A stretch of 64,000 nucleotides of DNA, taken from Flavobacterium pisciphilum. Its GTDB lineage: Bacteria > Bacteroidota > Bacteroidia > Flavobacteriales > Flavobacteriaceae. The stretch spans positions 1,426,001 to 1,490,000 of the forward strand of contig NZ_JAJJMO010000001.1 in assembly GCF_020905345.1 (NCBI RefSeq). Reading direction: 5' to 3'. The notes under the pieces are model-generated. The model was not told the DNA's origin and did no database searches. It saw nothing but the letters and a program-made list of their open reading frames with translations. The position numbers were made by a program, and so were the translations under genes. The first letter of the stretch is position 1. Every line of letters begins with the position of its first letter. Shown one piece after another: positions 8,810-17,674 of this stretch.

Positions 8810-9319
8810 ATGAAAAAAGCATTCCTCATTATTACAATTACCTTATTCTCATTAAATAGTTTTTTTGCCCAAACAAATAAAACTGCGAATCCAACCTCCG
8901 AAACACAAAATATCTTTTCGAAAACATATAATTATGTAAATGATTTCGAAAAAATATTGACTCAAAATCAAGTAGACGCTCTAAAAAACACCTTAAAATC
9001 ATACGAAACGAGCTCTAAAAATAAAATCATCATCGTTACAACCTCTTCGATAACCCCTTATACAAACATCCCTGAATATGCGTTGGGTTTAAACACATAT
9101 TTAGCCAATCAATTAAAATTAAATACTACTGTTTTAATTATCCTAAGCAAAGGATTAAGACAAATTCAAGTTCAGGGTAACGAGCAAATACGTAATAAAC
9201 TAAACTACGATGAAATTAAAGATATCATATCCAGTACAGCAATACCAGAGCTTAAAAAAGGTGATTACCATAAAGGATTAGAGGAAACAGTTTCTCAAAT
9301 AATAAAAAAACTGAATTAG
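8810..9319 (+). CDS. TPM-domain protein (TLP18.3/Psb32/MOLO-1 family)
   Basis: The 169-residue protein has a signal peptide (hydrophobic residues 4-20, ending SFFAQ). It consists of one TPM domain, with the core beta strand KIIIVTTSSI and the later VLIILSKGLRQIQVQ. TPM domains are extracytoplasmic folds whose role in bacteria is unclear. In many Bacteroidota they are paired with LemA; no LemA gene is visible here. There is no C-terminal membrane anchor, so the mature protein is probably periplasmic. Confidence 0.8.
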   Translation: MKKAFLIITITLFSLNSFFAQTNKTANPTSETQNIFSKTYNYVNDFEKILTQNQVDALKNTLKSYETSSKNKIIIVTTSSITPYTNIPEYALGLNTYLANQLKLNTTVLIILSKGLRQIQVQGNEQIRNKLNYDEIKDIISSTAIPELKKGDYHKGLEETVSQIIKKLN

Positions 9320-9354
9320 CCCTTAGAGACAATCACCTCTTAAACAATACCATA

Positions 9355-9389
9355 ACATCCGATTTGTAAAAAACAGATCGGATTTTTTA
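9355..9389 (+). terminator. Intrinsic terminator, ATCCGATTTG family (copy 2)
   Basis: ATCCGATTTGT pairs with ACAGATCGGAT around a short A-rich loop, followed by TTTTTT. It lies after the TPM gene and nearly repeats the lpdA terminator. Confidence 0.85.
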
Positions 9390-9431
9390 TTGTCAAATTC
9401 ACGAACAAATTATTTTGTAAGCATAAAGCTA

Positions 9432-9439
9432 TATATTTG
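9432..9439 (+). promoter_or_regulatory. Bacteroidota -7 promoter box
   Basis: TATATTTG matches TAnnTTTG, 22 nt before the SUFU-domain gene. A TTTTG lies 14 nt further upstream, closer than the usual -33 spacing. Confidence 0.45.
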
Positions 9440-9461
9440 TTTTTTCATAACATAAAAACAA

Positions 9462-10112
9462 ATGCAGATGACGTTAGAAGAATACAAAAAAGAGTTTTCA
9501 GAAGATGATGCTGTTGGATGGCTATCAATTGATAAAGAATTTGAAAAACTTTATCCTAATCAAGAGCCCAAACATTTTGCCCCGCCAATACCTTATATTC
9601 TTGGTGGCGAAAATCCTCTTGATGGTGTAAGTTTTTATAACAGTACAAAACAATCAGATCATTATCATTTCATAACTTATGGTTTTTCAGAATTATATTA
9701 TGCCGAAGAAAAAATAAACGGAGATTATAGCAAATGGGGATTTGAACTTACCTTTAGATTAAAACCATTTGGAGAAGATACCGAAAACCCAAACTGGGCA
9801 ATTGCACTATTACAGAATATTGCTAAATATGTTTTTAGCAGTGGAAAATGGTTTGAAGAATTTCATTACATGCCTGCCAATGGTCCTATTCGGCTTGATA
9901 CAGAAACAGAAATTACAGCAATAATTTTTGTATCAGATCCAGAAATCGATAAAATGCAGACTCCTCATGGTGAAGTTTCATTTTTACAAATTGTAGGAAT
10001 AACTACAGCTGAATATAACGATATAAAAGAAGGCCGCAAAACAGTTGAAGGATTAGCAAATCAATTAAAAAAAGATAACCCTTTATTAATAACCGATCTG
10101 ACAAGAAAATAA
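9462..10112 (+). CDS. Suppressor-of-fused (SUFU) domain protein
   Basis: The 216-residue cytosolic protein resembles the bacterial SUFU-domain family. Recognisable stretches are PYILGGENPLDGVSFY, DHYHFITYGFSELYY, GFELTFRL and a C-terminal VSFLQIVGIT. In bacteria, SUFU-like proteins are known mainly as immunity or anti-toxin partners of polymorphic toxins, besides many orphans. No toxin gene is visible next to it, so its job here is open. It is monocistronic, bounded by a -7 box and a terminator, and marks the start of the accessory stretch. Confidence 0.78.
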   Translation: MQMTLEEYKKEFSEDDAVGWLSIDKEFEKLYPNQEPKHFAPPIPYILGGENPLDGVSFYNSTKQSDHYHFITYGFSELYYAEEKINGDYSKWGFELTFRLKPFGEDTENPNWAIALLQNIAKYVFSSGKWFEEFHYMPANGPIRLDTETEITAIIFVSDPEIDKMQTPHGEVSFLQIVGITTAEYNDIKEGRKTVEGLANQLKKDNPLLITDLTRK

Positions 10113-10131
10113 AATTATCGCTTTCATATAG

Positions 10132-10166
10132 AAATCCGATTTGTAAAAACAGGTCGGATTTTTTTA
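10132..10166 (+). terminator. Intrinsic terminator, ATCCGATTTG family (copy 3)
   Basis: AATCCGATTTGT pairs with ACAGGTCGGATT, followed by seven T. This is the third near-copy of the same terminator within 1.5 kb. Confidence 0.85.
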
Positions 10167-10177
10167 TGACATGATCC

Positions 10178-10258
10178 GAAAATGGGTCAACCTTTCGGTT
10201 TTATCTTTTGTTTTGCTCCGCACACAAAAGGATATCGCCTCAATCCTTCACGCAAAAC
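10178..10258. repeat. Degenerate dispersed repeat with hairpin core
   Basis: The spacer contains GGGTCAACCTTTCGG, then TCTTTTGT / ACAAAAGGA as an interrupted inverted repeat, then GGATATCGCCTCAATCC. The layout (hairpin core followed by a CTTCAATC-like end) parallels the minus-strand repeat at 5088-5171. It looks like a decayed member of an intergenic repeat family. Confidence 0.4.
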
Positions 10259-10282
10259 TCTAATAAATTCATTTTTTAATTC

Positions 10283-10290
10283 GTATTTTC
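10283..10290 (+). promoter_or_regulatory. Near-consensus -7 box
   Basis: TATTTTCG differs from TAnnTTTG at one base. It lies 79 nt before the chosen methyltransferase start and precedes the upstream alternative ATG. Confidence 0.3.
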
Positions 10291-10369
10291 GTTAAGCTAA
10301 AAACGTTCCAATAAATGATGTAGCAAAATGCTACTGCAATTTATAAAAAACATTAACCTAACGAAAAAC

Positions 10370-10993
10370 ATGAAAGATTCTTGGACCGAAAGATGGGATG
10401 ACCGATACAGTACAGACGAATTTGCATATGGCATACATCCAAACAATTATTTAAAAGAGCAATTAGAAAAACTAAATACAGGAGCAATACTATTTCCTGC
10501 TGAAGGAGAAGGACGAAATGCCGTTTTTGCAGCCAAACTTGGTTGGACAGTTTCAGCATTTGATATAAGCATCGAAGGAAAAAACAAAGCTTTACAACTT
10601 GCCAAATCCAATAACGTAACAATCGACTATCAGGTTGGTGAACTACAAACATTAGACTATACTCCTGAACAATTTGATGCTATCGCTTTAATCTATGCAC
10701 ACTTTCCAGGTGACATTAAATCGTCATACCATAAAACACTCAGTAACTTTTTACGCAAAGGAGGTCTACTAATTTTTGAAGCCTTCAGTAAAAAACACAT
10801 CGAGTACAATTCTAAAAATGAAAAAATTGGTGGGCCAAAAGAATTGGATATGCTATTTTCTATTGATGAAATAAAAGCTGACTTTCCAGATTACGAAATA
10901 ATCGAATTGAAAGAAACAGAAATTGAATTAAACGAAGGTCTTTTTCATAACGGAAAAGGATCTGTAATACGATTTGTGGGAAGAAAAAAATGA
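10370..10993 (+). CDS. Class I SAM-dependent methyltransferase (TehB-like)
   Basis: The 207-residue protein starts [14 protein letters not shown], the usual beginning of this family. An in-frame ATG at 10328 would add 14 residues and is less likely. The SAM-binding glycine motif is degenerate ([15 protein letters not shown]), and the acidic residue after beta-2 is in [18 protein letters not shown] marks motif II. These features resemble the TehB/tellurite-resistance-type group that methylates small molecules; the substrate is unknown. It overlaps the start of the phzF-like gene by 4 nt (ATGA), so the two are translationally coupled. Confidence 0.85.
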   Translation: MKDSWTERWDDRYSTDEFAYGIHPNNYLKEQLEKLNTGAILFPAEGEGRNAVFAAKLGWTVSAFDISIEGKNKALQLAKSNNVTIDYQVGELQTLDYTPEQFDAIALIYAHFPGDIKSSYHKTLSNFLRKGGLLIFEAFSKKHIEYNSKNEKIGGPKELDMLFSIDEIKADFPDYEIIELKETEIELNEGLFHNGKGSVIRFVGRKK

Positions 10994-11892
10994 AAAGAAG
11001 AATAACATATCAAATTGATTCTTTTACAAAAGAAAAATTCAAAGGAAATCCAGCGGGAGTAGTTGTGAATGCCGAAGGAATGAATGATTACCAAATGCAA
11101 CAAATTGCAAGAGAATTAAACAATTCTGAAACTGCTTTTCTATTCCCTCCTGATACTGATGATTGCGATGGCGTTATACGGTACTTTACTCCAAGTACCG
11201 AAGTCCCAATTTGCGGACATGCCACAATCGCTGCAATGTATGCAAAAGCACTTGAAGACAATTTGGATTCTTGTGTATTACGATTTAAAACTAAAATTGG
11301 AATTCTTCCTTTTGAAATAATCAAAGATAATGCAGATTATCAAATTCTAATGACACAAGGAGCCTTCGAGCTTAGTCCAGCTTTTGATAAGGATATAACA
11401 AGCAGAATGATACCTGCATTAGGGCTAGAAGCAGCAGATATCGATGAAAGATGTCCCATTCAGATAGCCTCTACAGGACATTCAAAAGTCATGATAGGAA
11501 TTAAAACTCGAAAAAAACTAAACAGTTTATCTCCAAACTACAATGCATTAGCCGAATTGAGCGAAGAGATTAATTGCAATGGCTACTTCGTTTTTACTCT
11601 TGATTCCGATGACAAGAATATTCTAACTTATGGTCGAATGTTTGCTCCCGGAATTGGTATAAATGAAGACCCTGTTACTGGCAATGCAAACGGACCTCTT
11701 GGAGGATATTTAGTTCAAAATAAAATTGTAGATTTTAAAGACAATACTTTTGAATTTAATGGCAGGCAAGGTGAAAAAATTGATAGACTTGGTTTAATAA
11801 AAGTCAAAGTTGAAATCGAAAACAACAAACCAAAATTGATACAAATAAAAGGAGATGCTGTGGCTGTATTTAGAACTGAAATCTTATTATAA
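10990..11892 (+). CDS. PhzF-family isomerase/epimerase
   Basis: The 300-residue protein has the diaminopimelate epimerase-like fold of PhzF proteins. The N-terminal signature [11 protein letters not shown] and NNSETAFLF (containing the catalytic-type glutamate) are present, as are [10 protein letters not shown] and the C-terminal [13 protein letters not shown]. There are no phenazine genes nearby, so this is one of the many PhzF homologues of unknown substrate, probably an amino-acid-like compound. It is coupled to the preceding methyltransferase by the 4-nt overlap. Confidence 0.88.
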   Translation: MKRRITYQIDSFTKEKFKGNPAGVVVNAEGMNDYQMQQIARELNNSETAFLFPPDTDDCDGVIRYFTPSTEVPICGHATIAAMYAKALEDNLDSCVLRFKTKIGILPFEIIKDNADYQILMTQGAFELSPAFDKDITSRMIPALGLEAADIDERCPIQIASTGHSKVMIGIKTRKKLNSLSPNYNALAELSEEINCNGYFVFTLDSDDKNILTYGRMFAPGIGINEDPVTGNANGPLGGYLVQNKIVDFKDNTFEFNGRQGEKIDRLGLIKVKVEIENNKPKLIQIKGDAVAVFRTEILL

Positions 11893-11986
11893 AAGTAAAT
11901 CCTCTTAAATAAATGCATAAATATTGTTTTTAATACTAGAGATCTAAAAAGTACCAAAAACAATAAATACAATTCACAAATCGGTT

Positions 11987-12445
11987 ATGAGAACATTTCA
12001 AAATGAAACAAAAATTGAGCTGTTAAATGCTATGGATGAATTTAAAACAATGGCTAAACAACTAATTCATAAAGTAATCAATGAAACGAATCAACCTGAA
12101 ATTGAAGCAATAAAAAAAGGAGATTACTACGAAATTGAAAATGCCGATCTTTTAAACAGACAAGAAACATTATCCGATAATTGGCTTTATGATGTTCATG
12201 GAGAACATTGTTTATTTGAGAATACAATAACTGGGCAGACGATAGAAGTTTCCCTAGGGAATAAAGATCACGTTACTAATATGGATCCTTATTTTTTCTA
12301 TAATTTTCTTAAAACAACAACACATCTTGCACATCTTATTGAACATTTTAAAAATCCTTTTAAAGACATGTTGAATTTATTTGAACATTTTGAGGAGGAA
12401 AAATTATTAGAACATATTCATACCATTGAATATCGAAAAATATAA
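11987..12445 (+). CDS. Hypothetical protein (possibly DUF6896)
   Basis: The 152-residue cytosolic protein is predicted to have helical ends and a beta-rich centre. The central block NWLYDVHGEHCLFENTITGQ followed by IEVSLGN is reminiscent of the DUF6896 pattern (W-x-Y-x-x-HG-x-x-C). I am not certain of this assignment. The C-terminus is rich in histidine and glutamate. It has no signal peptide. Such proteins are often found among toxin-immunity genes, but no toxin is seen here. Upstream spacing is 94 nt, so it may have its own promoter. Confidence 0.7.
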   Translation: MRTFQNETKIELLNAMDEFKTMAKQLIHKVINETNQPEIEAIKKGDYYEIENADLLNRQETLSDNWLYDVHGEHCLFENTITGQTIEVSLGNKDHVTNMDPYFFYNFLKTTTHLAHLIEHFKNPFKDMLNLFEHFEEEKLLEHIHTIEYRKI

Positions 12446-12494
12446 ACTAGAATTGACATTTACAAAAAACTCTTAATCTTAAATATCGAATGTT

Positions 12495-13034
12495 ATGAAA
12501 TTAGATTTTAATAAATTTCCTAAATTGACAACTGAAAGATTAGTTTTGAGAAAAATTGAAAATCAAGATTTTGAACGCATTCATAAATTGCATTCTAATC
12601 CTATAGTAAATGCATTTGTAGGTCGGGATAATTCCTCCAACTTAGAGAAAGCAAAAGCATATATAATCCGAATAAATAATTTAGTTGCCAATAATGAATG
12701 TATTTATTGGGTAATCACAACAAAAGAAAACAACAATCTTATAGGTTCTATTTGTCTATGGAATTTTGATTTAGAAAACAAGATTGCCGAAATCGGATAT
12801 GAGATGTTAGCTGAATACCAAGGAAAAGGATATATGTCAGAAGCATTAAAAGAGGTTATAAAATATGCCTTTGAAGAAATAAATTCATCTATTATTGCAG
12901 CATATCCATCATCTGACAATATAAACTCAGTATCAATTTTAAAGAAACTTAATTTTGAATACGAAGACAGACTTTATAATAATACACATCAAAATATACA
13001 AAACCTTGTAACCTATACATTAAGAAAAGTATAG
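12495..13034 (+). CDS. GNAT N-acetyltransferase (RimJ/RimL type)
   Basis: The 179-residue single-domain acetyltransferase opens with TERLVLRKIENQDFERI, the RimJ/RimL-type start. It has IGSICLWNFD (beta-4), the acetyl-CoA pyrophosphate loop EYQGKGYMSEAL, and the late helix NSVSILKKLNF. Members acetylate protein N-termini or small amines; the substrate is unknown. It lies 49 nt after the hypothetical gene, on the same strand. Confidence 0.87.
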   Translation: MKLDFNKFPKLTTERLVLRKIENQDFERIHKLHSNPIVNAFVGRDNSSNLEKAKAYIIRINNLVANNECIYWVITTKENNNLIGSICLWNFDLENKIAEIGYEMLAEYQGKGYMSEALKEVIKYAFEEINSSIIAAYPSSDNINSVSILKKLNFEYEDRLYNNTHQNIQNLVTYTLRKV

Positions 13035-13072
13035 GTTACAAGAATTCACATTTACAAAAATTAGTATCACAC

Positions 13073-13807
13073 ATGAAACAGAATAAATATGACGATGAAT
13101 CTTTCTTTGAGAATTATGGCAAAATGCCACGTTCTGTCGAAGGATTAAATGCTGCAGGAGAATGGTATGTTTTACGTGAAATGTTACCTCTATTTCAAAA
13201 CAAGAACGTACTTGACCTTGGTTGTGGTTATGGTTGGCATTGTATTTATGCCAAAGAACAAGGGGCAGAGAAAGTCATTGGCATTGATTTGTCTCAAAAA
13301 ATGATTCGAAAAGCTAAAGAAAATTCAAAAGACTTAGCAATAGAATACAAACAAATGGCAATAGAAGATATCGACTTTCAACCTGAGGCGTTTGATATTG
13401 TGATTAGCTCCCTAGCATTTCATTATGTAGAGAATCTAAAATCTATTTTTGATAAAATTAATACAAATCTAAAAAAAGGGGGCAGTTTTGTTTTTTCAAT
13501 GGAGCACCCTGCCTTCACAGCACGAGAAGAACAAGATTGGTTTACGGATAATGATGGAAATCGTTTGCACTGGCCAATTGATAATTACCAAAACGAAGGT
13601 ATCAGACACACTCAATTTTTAGGTCATGAAGTAATTAAATACCACCGAACTTTTGAGACTATTGTTAACACCTTAATCAATGCTAATTTCTCGATTAAAC
13701 AAATATCCGAGCCTAAACCGTCTGAGGAAATAGTAAACAAATATCCCGAAATGATAGACGAAGCCAGAAGGCCAATTTTTATATTGATTTCGGCAATTAA
13801 GAATTAA
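13073..13807 (+). CDS. Class I SAM-dependent methyltransferase
   Basis: The 244-residue protein has a clear SAM-binding motif I, VLDLGCGYGWHCIYA, with the ribose-binding acid in VIGIDLS. It also has FDIVISSLAFHYV as motif II and a Methyltransf_11/25 core. The N-terminal YDDESFFENYGKM is typical of a group common in Gram-positives and Bacteroidota. The substrate is unknown. Its stop overlaps the stop of the convergent alpha/beta hydrolase gene. Confidence 0.87.
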   Translation: MKQNKYDDESFFENYGKMPRSVEGLNAAGEWYVLREMLPLFQNKNVLDLGCGYGWHCIYAKEQGAEKVIGIDLSQKMIRKAKENSKDLAIEYKQMAIEDIDFQPEAFDIVISSLAFHYVENLKSIFDKINTNLKKGGSFVFSMEHPAFTAREEQDWFTDNDGNRLHWPIDNYQNEGIRHTQFLGHEVIKYHRTFETIVNTLINANFSIKQISEPKPSEEIVNKYPEMIDEARRPIFILISAIKN

Positions 13808-14835
13808 TACATTCTCGATTTTAAAAAACACAACGTTTCAGCATACAATTGTTTTCGGCTTTGTTCCAAATGCATAACATGAGTACCTTTTTCTAAAACA
13901 ACGTATTTTTTTGATTTAGCATTTTCAAGGGAAATAAATAAATTCTCAGCATCAGCATTATTAGGGTATTTATCCCACTCCCCTCTTATTATCAATGTTG
14001 AAGATTTGATATCTCTAGGATTGTAATAGGATTTATTGTGCAATAAATCTTCAACATCTTGATTTGGACCTGATGGAAAACGAATGCTTTCAGTTTTAAA
14101 TTTTATAAGTAACGGATCGCTTTTCTTCCAAATTTCTCCCCAATTAGTAAAAACTTCCTTTTCTAATTGACATATTTTACCATCAGGAGTTAAATTCGCC
14201 ATAGCATCAATTCTTTGTTTAGGCGTCATTTCATCATAAGAGCCTTGAATCTTTTCGACCACATCATTCTCGTTTCTAGCTGTTATTGTGGCAAATAAAA
14301 CTAGCTTTTCGATTTTATCAGAGAATTTCGATGCATAGAGCGAAGCAACAGTTCCACCCCATGAATGCCCAATTAAATAGACTTTACTTTTACCCGTCTT
14401 TTTTATAATTAACTCAACCGCTTTATCAACATCTAAGAATACATCTTGAGCACGACCAACTACTTTACTTTCTTTAGTATTATTCTCCATTTCTGGATAT
14501 CTATCCGAATTTCCGTAACCCAAGAAATCCAATGAAAATACATCATACCCATTCTCAGCTAAATTGGTCATCCAAGATGCATTATTCATTTTAAAATCAA
14601 AAGAGAGAGCCGTTGGAAATGACGAACCATGTAGAAAAAGTACCGGATAATCATCCGAAATCACATTGGGTTTGGTATGATTAATTGCAATACTTAAATT
14701 ACTAATACGACTTTCTATCCTTAAAACTTCAGTAGAATTCATTGTATTTGTTTTTGAACTGGTCATACTATTTTGTGCATTTATTTGATATAGCCCTAAA
14801 AGACAAATCAATATATTTGTTTTATATCTTACCAT
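13804..14835 (-). CDS. Secreted alpha/beta hydrolase
   Basis: The 343-residue protein has a signal peptide (residues 5-20, ending INAQ). The hydrolase domain shows the oxyanion motif LHGSSFP (from 68), the nucleophile elbow GHSWGG with S158, an acid in IIRGEWDKY, and the histidine in KGTHVMHLE (H319 or H322). A periplasmic or surface esterase or epoxide-hydrolase-like function is plausible; the substrate is unknown. It is the only minus-strand gene in the accessory stretch. Confidence 0.85.
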   Translation of the reverse strand: MVRYKTNILICLLGLYQINAQNSMTSSKTNTMNSTEVLRIESRISNLSIAINHTKPNVISDDYPVLFLHGSSFPTALSFDFKMNNASWMTNLAENGYDVFSLDFLGYGNSDRYPEMENNTKESKVVGRAQDVFLDVDKAVELIIKKTGKSKVYLIGHSWGGTVASLYASKFSDKIEKLVLFATITARNENDVVEKIQGSYDEMTPKQRIDAMANLTPDGKICQLEKEVFTNWGEIWKKSDPLLIKFKTESIRFPSGPNQDVEDLLHNKSYYNPRDIKSSTLIIRGEWDKYPNNADAENLFISLENAKSKKYVVLEKGTHVMHLEQSRKQLYAETLCFLKSRMY

Positions 14836-14854
14836 GTTACTATTCTATTTTGTC

Positions 14855-14862
14855 CAAAAATA
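14855..14862 (-). promoter_or_regulatory. Bacteroidota -7 box (minus strand)
   Basis: On the minus strand this reads TATTTTTG, a match to TAnnTTTG, 19 nt before the hydrolase start. Confidence 0.4.
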
Positions 14863-14993
14863 AAAACTCAATATCTTTAATACTTCATTTATCACTTAAC
14901 TATGATTACATAAACACGAATTATACAATAACAAGCATCCAATATTTTTTGTAACAAAAAAATTATATCACGTCTTATAAAAAAATCATCATC

Positions 14994-16484
14994 ATGACAA
15001 TCAAATCAATCAACCACTATTTTCTACTGCTATTCTTAGCTTCATTCTCTTTATCAGCACAAGTTGATAAAAACTCCGATTTATATAAAACTATCATTTC
15101 TAAAGATAGTTTGCTCTTTAAAATTGGTTTTAATACTTGCGATGCAAATCAATTTGAAACATTACTAACCGAAGATTTCGAGTTTTATCATGACAAGGAC
15201 AGCATATCCGACAGGAAAAAATTCTTGCATGATTTTCGTAACGGAATATGTCTTCCGTCTAGAAAATACTATGTCAGAAGGGAATTAGTAGCGGGAAGCA
15301 CTGAAATTTATCCACTTTATAAAAACAAAACACTCTATGGTGCCGTCCAAATTGGGATGCATCGTTTTTATGAATCTACACTTGGAACAAAAGAAATCCC
15401 TGGAAGTACAGCCCGATTTACACATTTATGGCTGTTGCAAAAAGGAACATGGAAACTCGCTCGATCTCTCAGTTATGACCATATAAACAACCCAGTTACT
15501 AATAAAACAGCTATTTTTGATAATGATTCAGAGATTGAGAAATGGCTCAAAGAAAATAATGTTCCTACACTTGGTTTGGGGATAATTAATAATGGAAAAC
15601 TTCAACAAATTAAAGTTTTTGGCGAAATAAAAAAAGGAGCAACAGCACCATACAATACTATTTTTAATGTTGCCTCACTCACCAAACCAATTACTGCAAT
15701 GGTAACCTTAAAACTAGTTAGTTTAGGTAAATGGAACTTAGATGGGCCTCTTTACAAATATTGGATAGATCCAGATATCGCAAACGATCCAAAAACAAAA
15801 AAAATAACTACAAGATATGTTTTAAGTCATCAAACAGGTTTTCCAAATTGGCGTTGGAACAATCCTGATAAAAAACTAAACTTCCAATTTGAACCTGGAA
15901 CAAAATACCAATATTCTGGCGAAGGTTTTGAATATTTGCGAAAAGCATTAGAAAAAAAATTCAATAAAAACCTGAATCAATTAGCCAAAGAATTAATTTT
16001 TAATCCTTTGCAAATGACAGACACCAATTATATATGGGATACTAAAACTGATGAAACTCGCTTTGCTATTGGATATGACCCAAAAGGGAAAGCATACGAG
16101 ATAGACAGGCATAAAACAATAAATGCTGCTGATGATTTATTAACAACCATCGAAGATTACGGAAAGTTCTTAGTTAGTTTTATGAACGGTGATGGGCTAT
16201 CTAAAAAAGTTTTTGAAGATTTAAAAACAAATCAAGTCGAGACAAAAGCAGGGAAACATTTTGGATTAGGTTTTGATATTTATGATTTAGGAAACGGAGA
16301 AACGGCATTGTCACATGGTGGTGCAGATCAAGGCGTACAAACTATCTTCTTTATACTTCCAAAAACAAAACAAGGTATTCTAATTTTTACCAATGTAGAT
16401 GATGGATATAAAATATATGAAAAGTTGCTTACCCACTACTTAGGAGAAAAAGGCAAAAGAATAATCGAAATCGAAACAAAGTAA
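14994..16484 (+). CDS. DUF4440-serine beta-lactamase-like hydrolase fusion
   Basis: The 496-residue secreted protein has a signal peptide (8-22, ending LSAQ) and two domains. Residues ~30-165 are an NTF2/DUF4440-like domain (ITHLWLLQKGTW-type end). Residues ~180-490 are a class C beta-lactamase/serine hydrolase domain. The catalytic S228-xx-K231 sits in VASLTKPI, the tyrosine motif is YSGEGF, and the third box is SHGG. Such proteins are usually esterases or D-aminopeptidases rather than true beta-lactamases. The two domains often occur separately; the fusion suggests the NTF2-like part binds a ligand. The function is inferred only. Confidence 0.85.
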   Translation: MTIKSINHYFLLLFLASFSLSAQVDKNSDLYKTIISKDSLLFKIGFNTCDANQFETLLTEDFEFYHDKDSISDRKKFLHDFRNGICLPSRKYYVRRELVAGSTEIYPLYKNKTLYGAVQIGMHRFYESTLGTKEIPGSTARFTHLWLLQKGTWKLARSLSYDHINNPVTNKTAIFDNDSEIEKWLKENNVPTLGLGIINNGKLQQIKVFGEIKKGATAPYNTIFNVASLTKPITAMVTLKLVSLGKWNLDGPLYKYWIDPDIANDPKTKKITTRYVLSHQTGFPNWRWNNPDKKLNFQFEPGTKYQYSGEGFEYLRKALEKKFNKNLNQLAKELIFNPLQMTDTNYIWDTKTDETRFAIGYDPKGKAYEIDRHKTINAADDLLTTIEDYGKFLVSFMNGDGLSKKVFEDLKTNQVETKAGKHFGLGFDIYDLGNGETALSHGGADQGVQTIFFILPKTKQGILIFTNVDDGYKIYEKLLTHYLGEKGKRIIEIETK

Positions 16485-16519
16485 TCGCTTTATAAACCAA
16501 AATCAATCAAAGAATAACT

Positions 16520-16717
16520 ATGAATACGATTAACCAAACCGAACCAATTCAATGTCCGAGATGCAAATCGACACAAATATATATAGATAAAAAAGGGTTT
16601 AGCGGAAAGAAAGCTTGCTGTGGGGCAATTTTAGCTGGTCCTTTGGGATTGTTATGTGGTACACACAAAGCCAATAAAATCAGAGTAACTTGTCTAAAAT
16701 GCAAACATACTTGGTAA
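16520..16717 (+). CDS. Small zinc-ribbon protein
   Basis: The 65-residue protein has paired cysteines at each end, CPRC near residue 12 and CLKC at the C-terminus, flanking a hydrophobic glycine-rich hairpin. A LITAF-like or zinc-ribbon fold with a membrane-touching loop is likely. Its stop codon directly abuts the start of the DUF2085 gene, so the two are coupled. Confidence 0.75.
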   Translation: MNTINQTEPIQCPRCKSTQIYIDKKGFSGKKACCGAILAGPLGLLCGTHKANKIRVTCLKCKHTW

Positions 16718-17041
16718 ATGAAACTAAATGAATTTACTTTAGGTTGTCACGGAATTCCCGAAAGGTGTTTTAAAATTAATGAAAAACACATGCCTTTTTG
16801 TGCAAGGTGTTTAGGCGCTAGTATTGGCCATATCTTTTGTGCAATTTGTTACTTTTTTTATTTCCTACCACCCTTTTATTTTTCGATTATTGGATTGGCA
16901 TTCATGCTTGCAGATTGGTATTTTCAAAACACATTAAACAAATACCATAGCAATTTCATGAGACTGGTAACAGGTACAATAGGCGGTTTTTCGATGGGAA
17001 TAATCATCTGGAAAACATTTGATTTAATATTGAAATTTTAA
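16718..17041 (+). CDS. DUF2085 small membrane protein
   Basis: The 107-residue protein has the DUF2085 signature: CHGIPERCF at the N-terminus and MPFCARCLGASIGH before three predicted membrane helices (about 33-50, 54-68 and 82-103). The cysteines suggest a metal site at the membrane face. The function is unknown. It begins immediately after the zinc-ribbon gene's stop and is followed 2 nt later by the ClbS-like gene, so the three form a tight operon. Confidence 0.85.
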   Translation: MKLNEFTLGCHGIPERCFKINEKHMPFCARCLGASIGHIFCAICYFFYFLPPFYFSIIGLAFMLADWYFQNTLNKYHSNFMRLVTGTIGGFSMGIIIWKTFDLILKF

Positions 17042-17043
17042 AC

Positions 17044-17556
17044 ATGGCTGTACCTCAAAACAAAACAGAATTATTAAGTGATATCGAAAAAACGTACAAA
17101 AAACTCCAAAGTGATTTAAAGACTATTCCTGTTGAGTTCACAAACGAGAAAACACTCGATGGACATGCAAAAGATACAATGATGAGTGTAAACAACTTAA
17201 TTTCGTACTTAATTGGTTGGGGAGAATTGGTATTAAAATGGCATCATAAAAAGAATAATAACCAAACTGTGGATTTCCCAGAAACGGGTTATAAATGGAA
17301 TGAACTCGGCAAACTTGCTCAGAAATTTTATTCTGATTATCAAGATTTAGATTTTCTACAATTACAAGAAAAATTAGAAACAACGGTAAATAACCTGCAA
17401 ACGTTGATTAAAAACTATGATAACGAAACGCTCTATAAACAAGAGTGGTATGAAAAATGGACAATGGGAAGAATGATACAATTTAATACCTCATCTCCAT
17501 ATAAAAATGCCAGAGGTAGAATAAGACAATGGAAAAAAGAAAATAGCTTGAAATAA
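17044..17556 (+). CDS. ClbS/DfsB family four-helix protein
   Basis: The 170-residue protein resembles ClbS/DfsB (formerly DUF1706). It has the DinB-like helical bundle opening NKTELLSDIEKTYKKL, ISYLIGWGELVLKW in helix 2 and MGRMIQFNTSSPYKNARGRI near the end. ClbS itself is a cyclopropane hydrolase that protects producers from colibactin; most homologues have no assigned substrate. It is the last gene of a three-gene unit that ends at a terminator. Confidence 0.85.
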   Translation: MAVPQNKTELLSDIEKTYKKLQSDLKTIPVEFTNEKTLDGHAKDTMMSVNNLISYLIGWGELVLKWHHKKNNNQTVDFPETGYKWNELGKLAQKFYSDYQDLDFLQLQEKLETTVNNLQTLIKNYDNETLYKQEWYEKWTMGRMIQFNTSSPYKNARGRIRQWKKENSLK

Positions 17557-17573
17557 GTTACTTAAAAACTATT

Positions 17574-17613
17574 AAATTCCCGAACCTATATGAATTAGTT
17601 CGGGAATTTTTTT
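17574..17613 (+). terminator. Intrinsic terminator
   Basis: The hairpin AAATTCCCGAAC / GTTCGGGAATTT is followed by eight T, after the ClbS-like gene. Confidence 0.9.
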
Positions 17614-17674
17614 TGACATACATCAATGTTTTCCCTTTATTATTTAAACAATTTTGTCATATTAAATTTTAATC

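Noticed and set aside
14742..14954. 70-residue plus-strand reading frame
   Set aside because: It lies opposite the signal peptide and promoter of the alpha/beta hydrolase gene and shows only AT-driven hydrophobic sequence.
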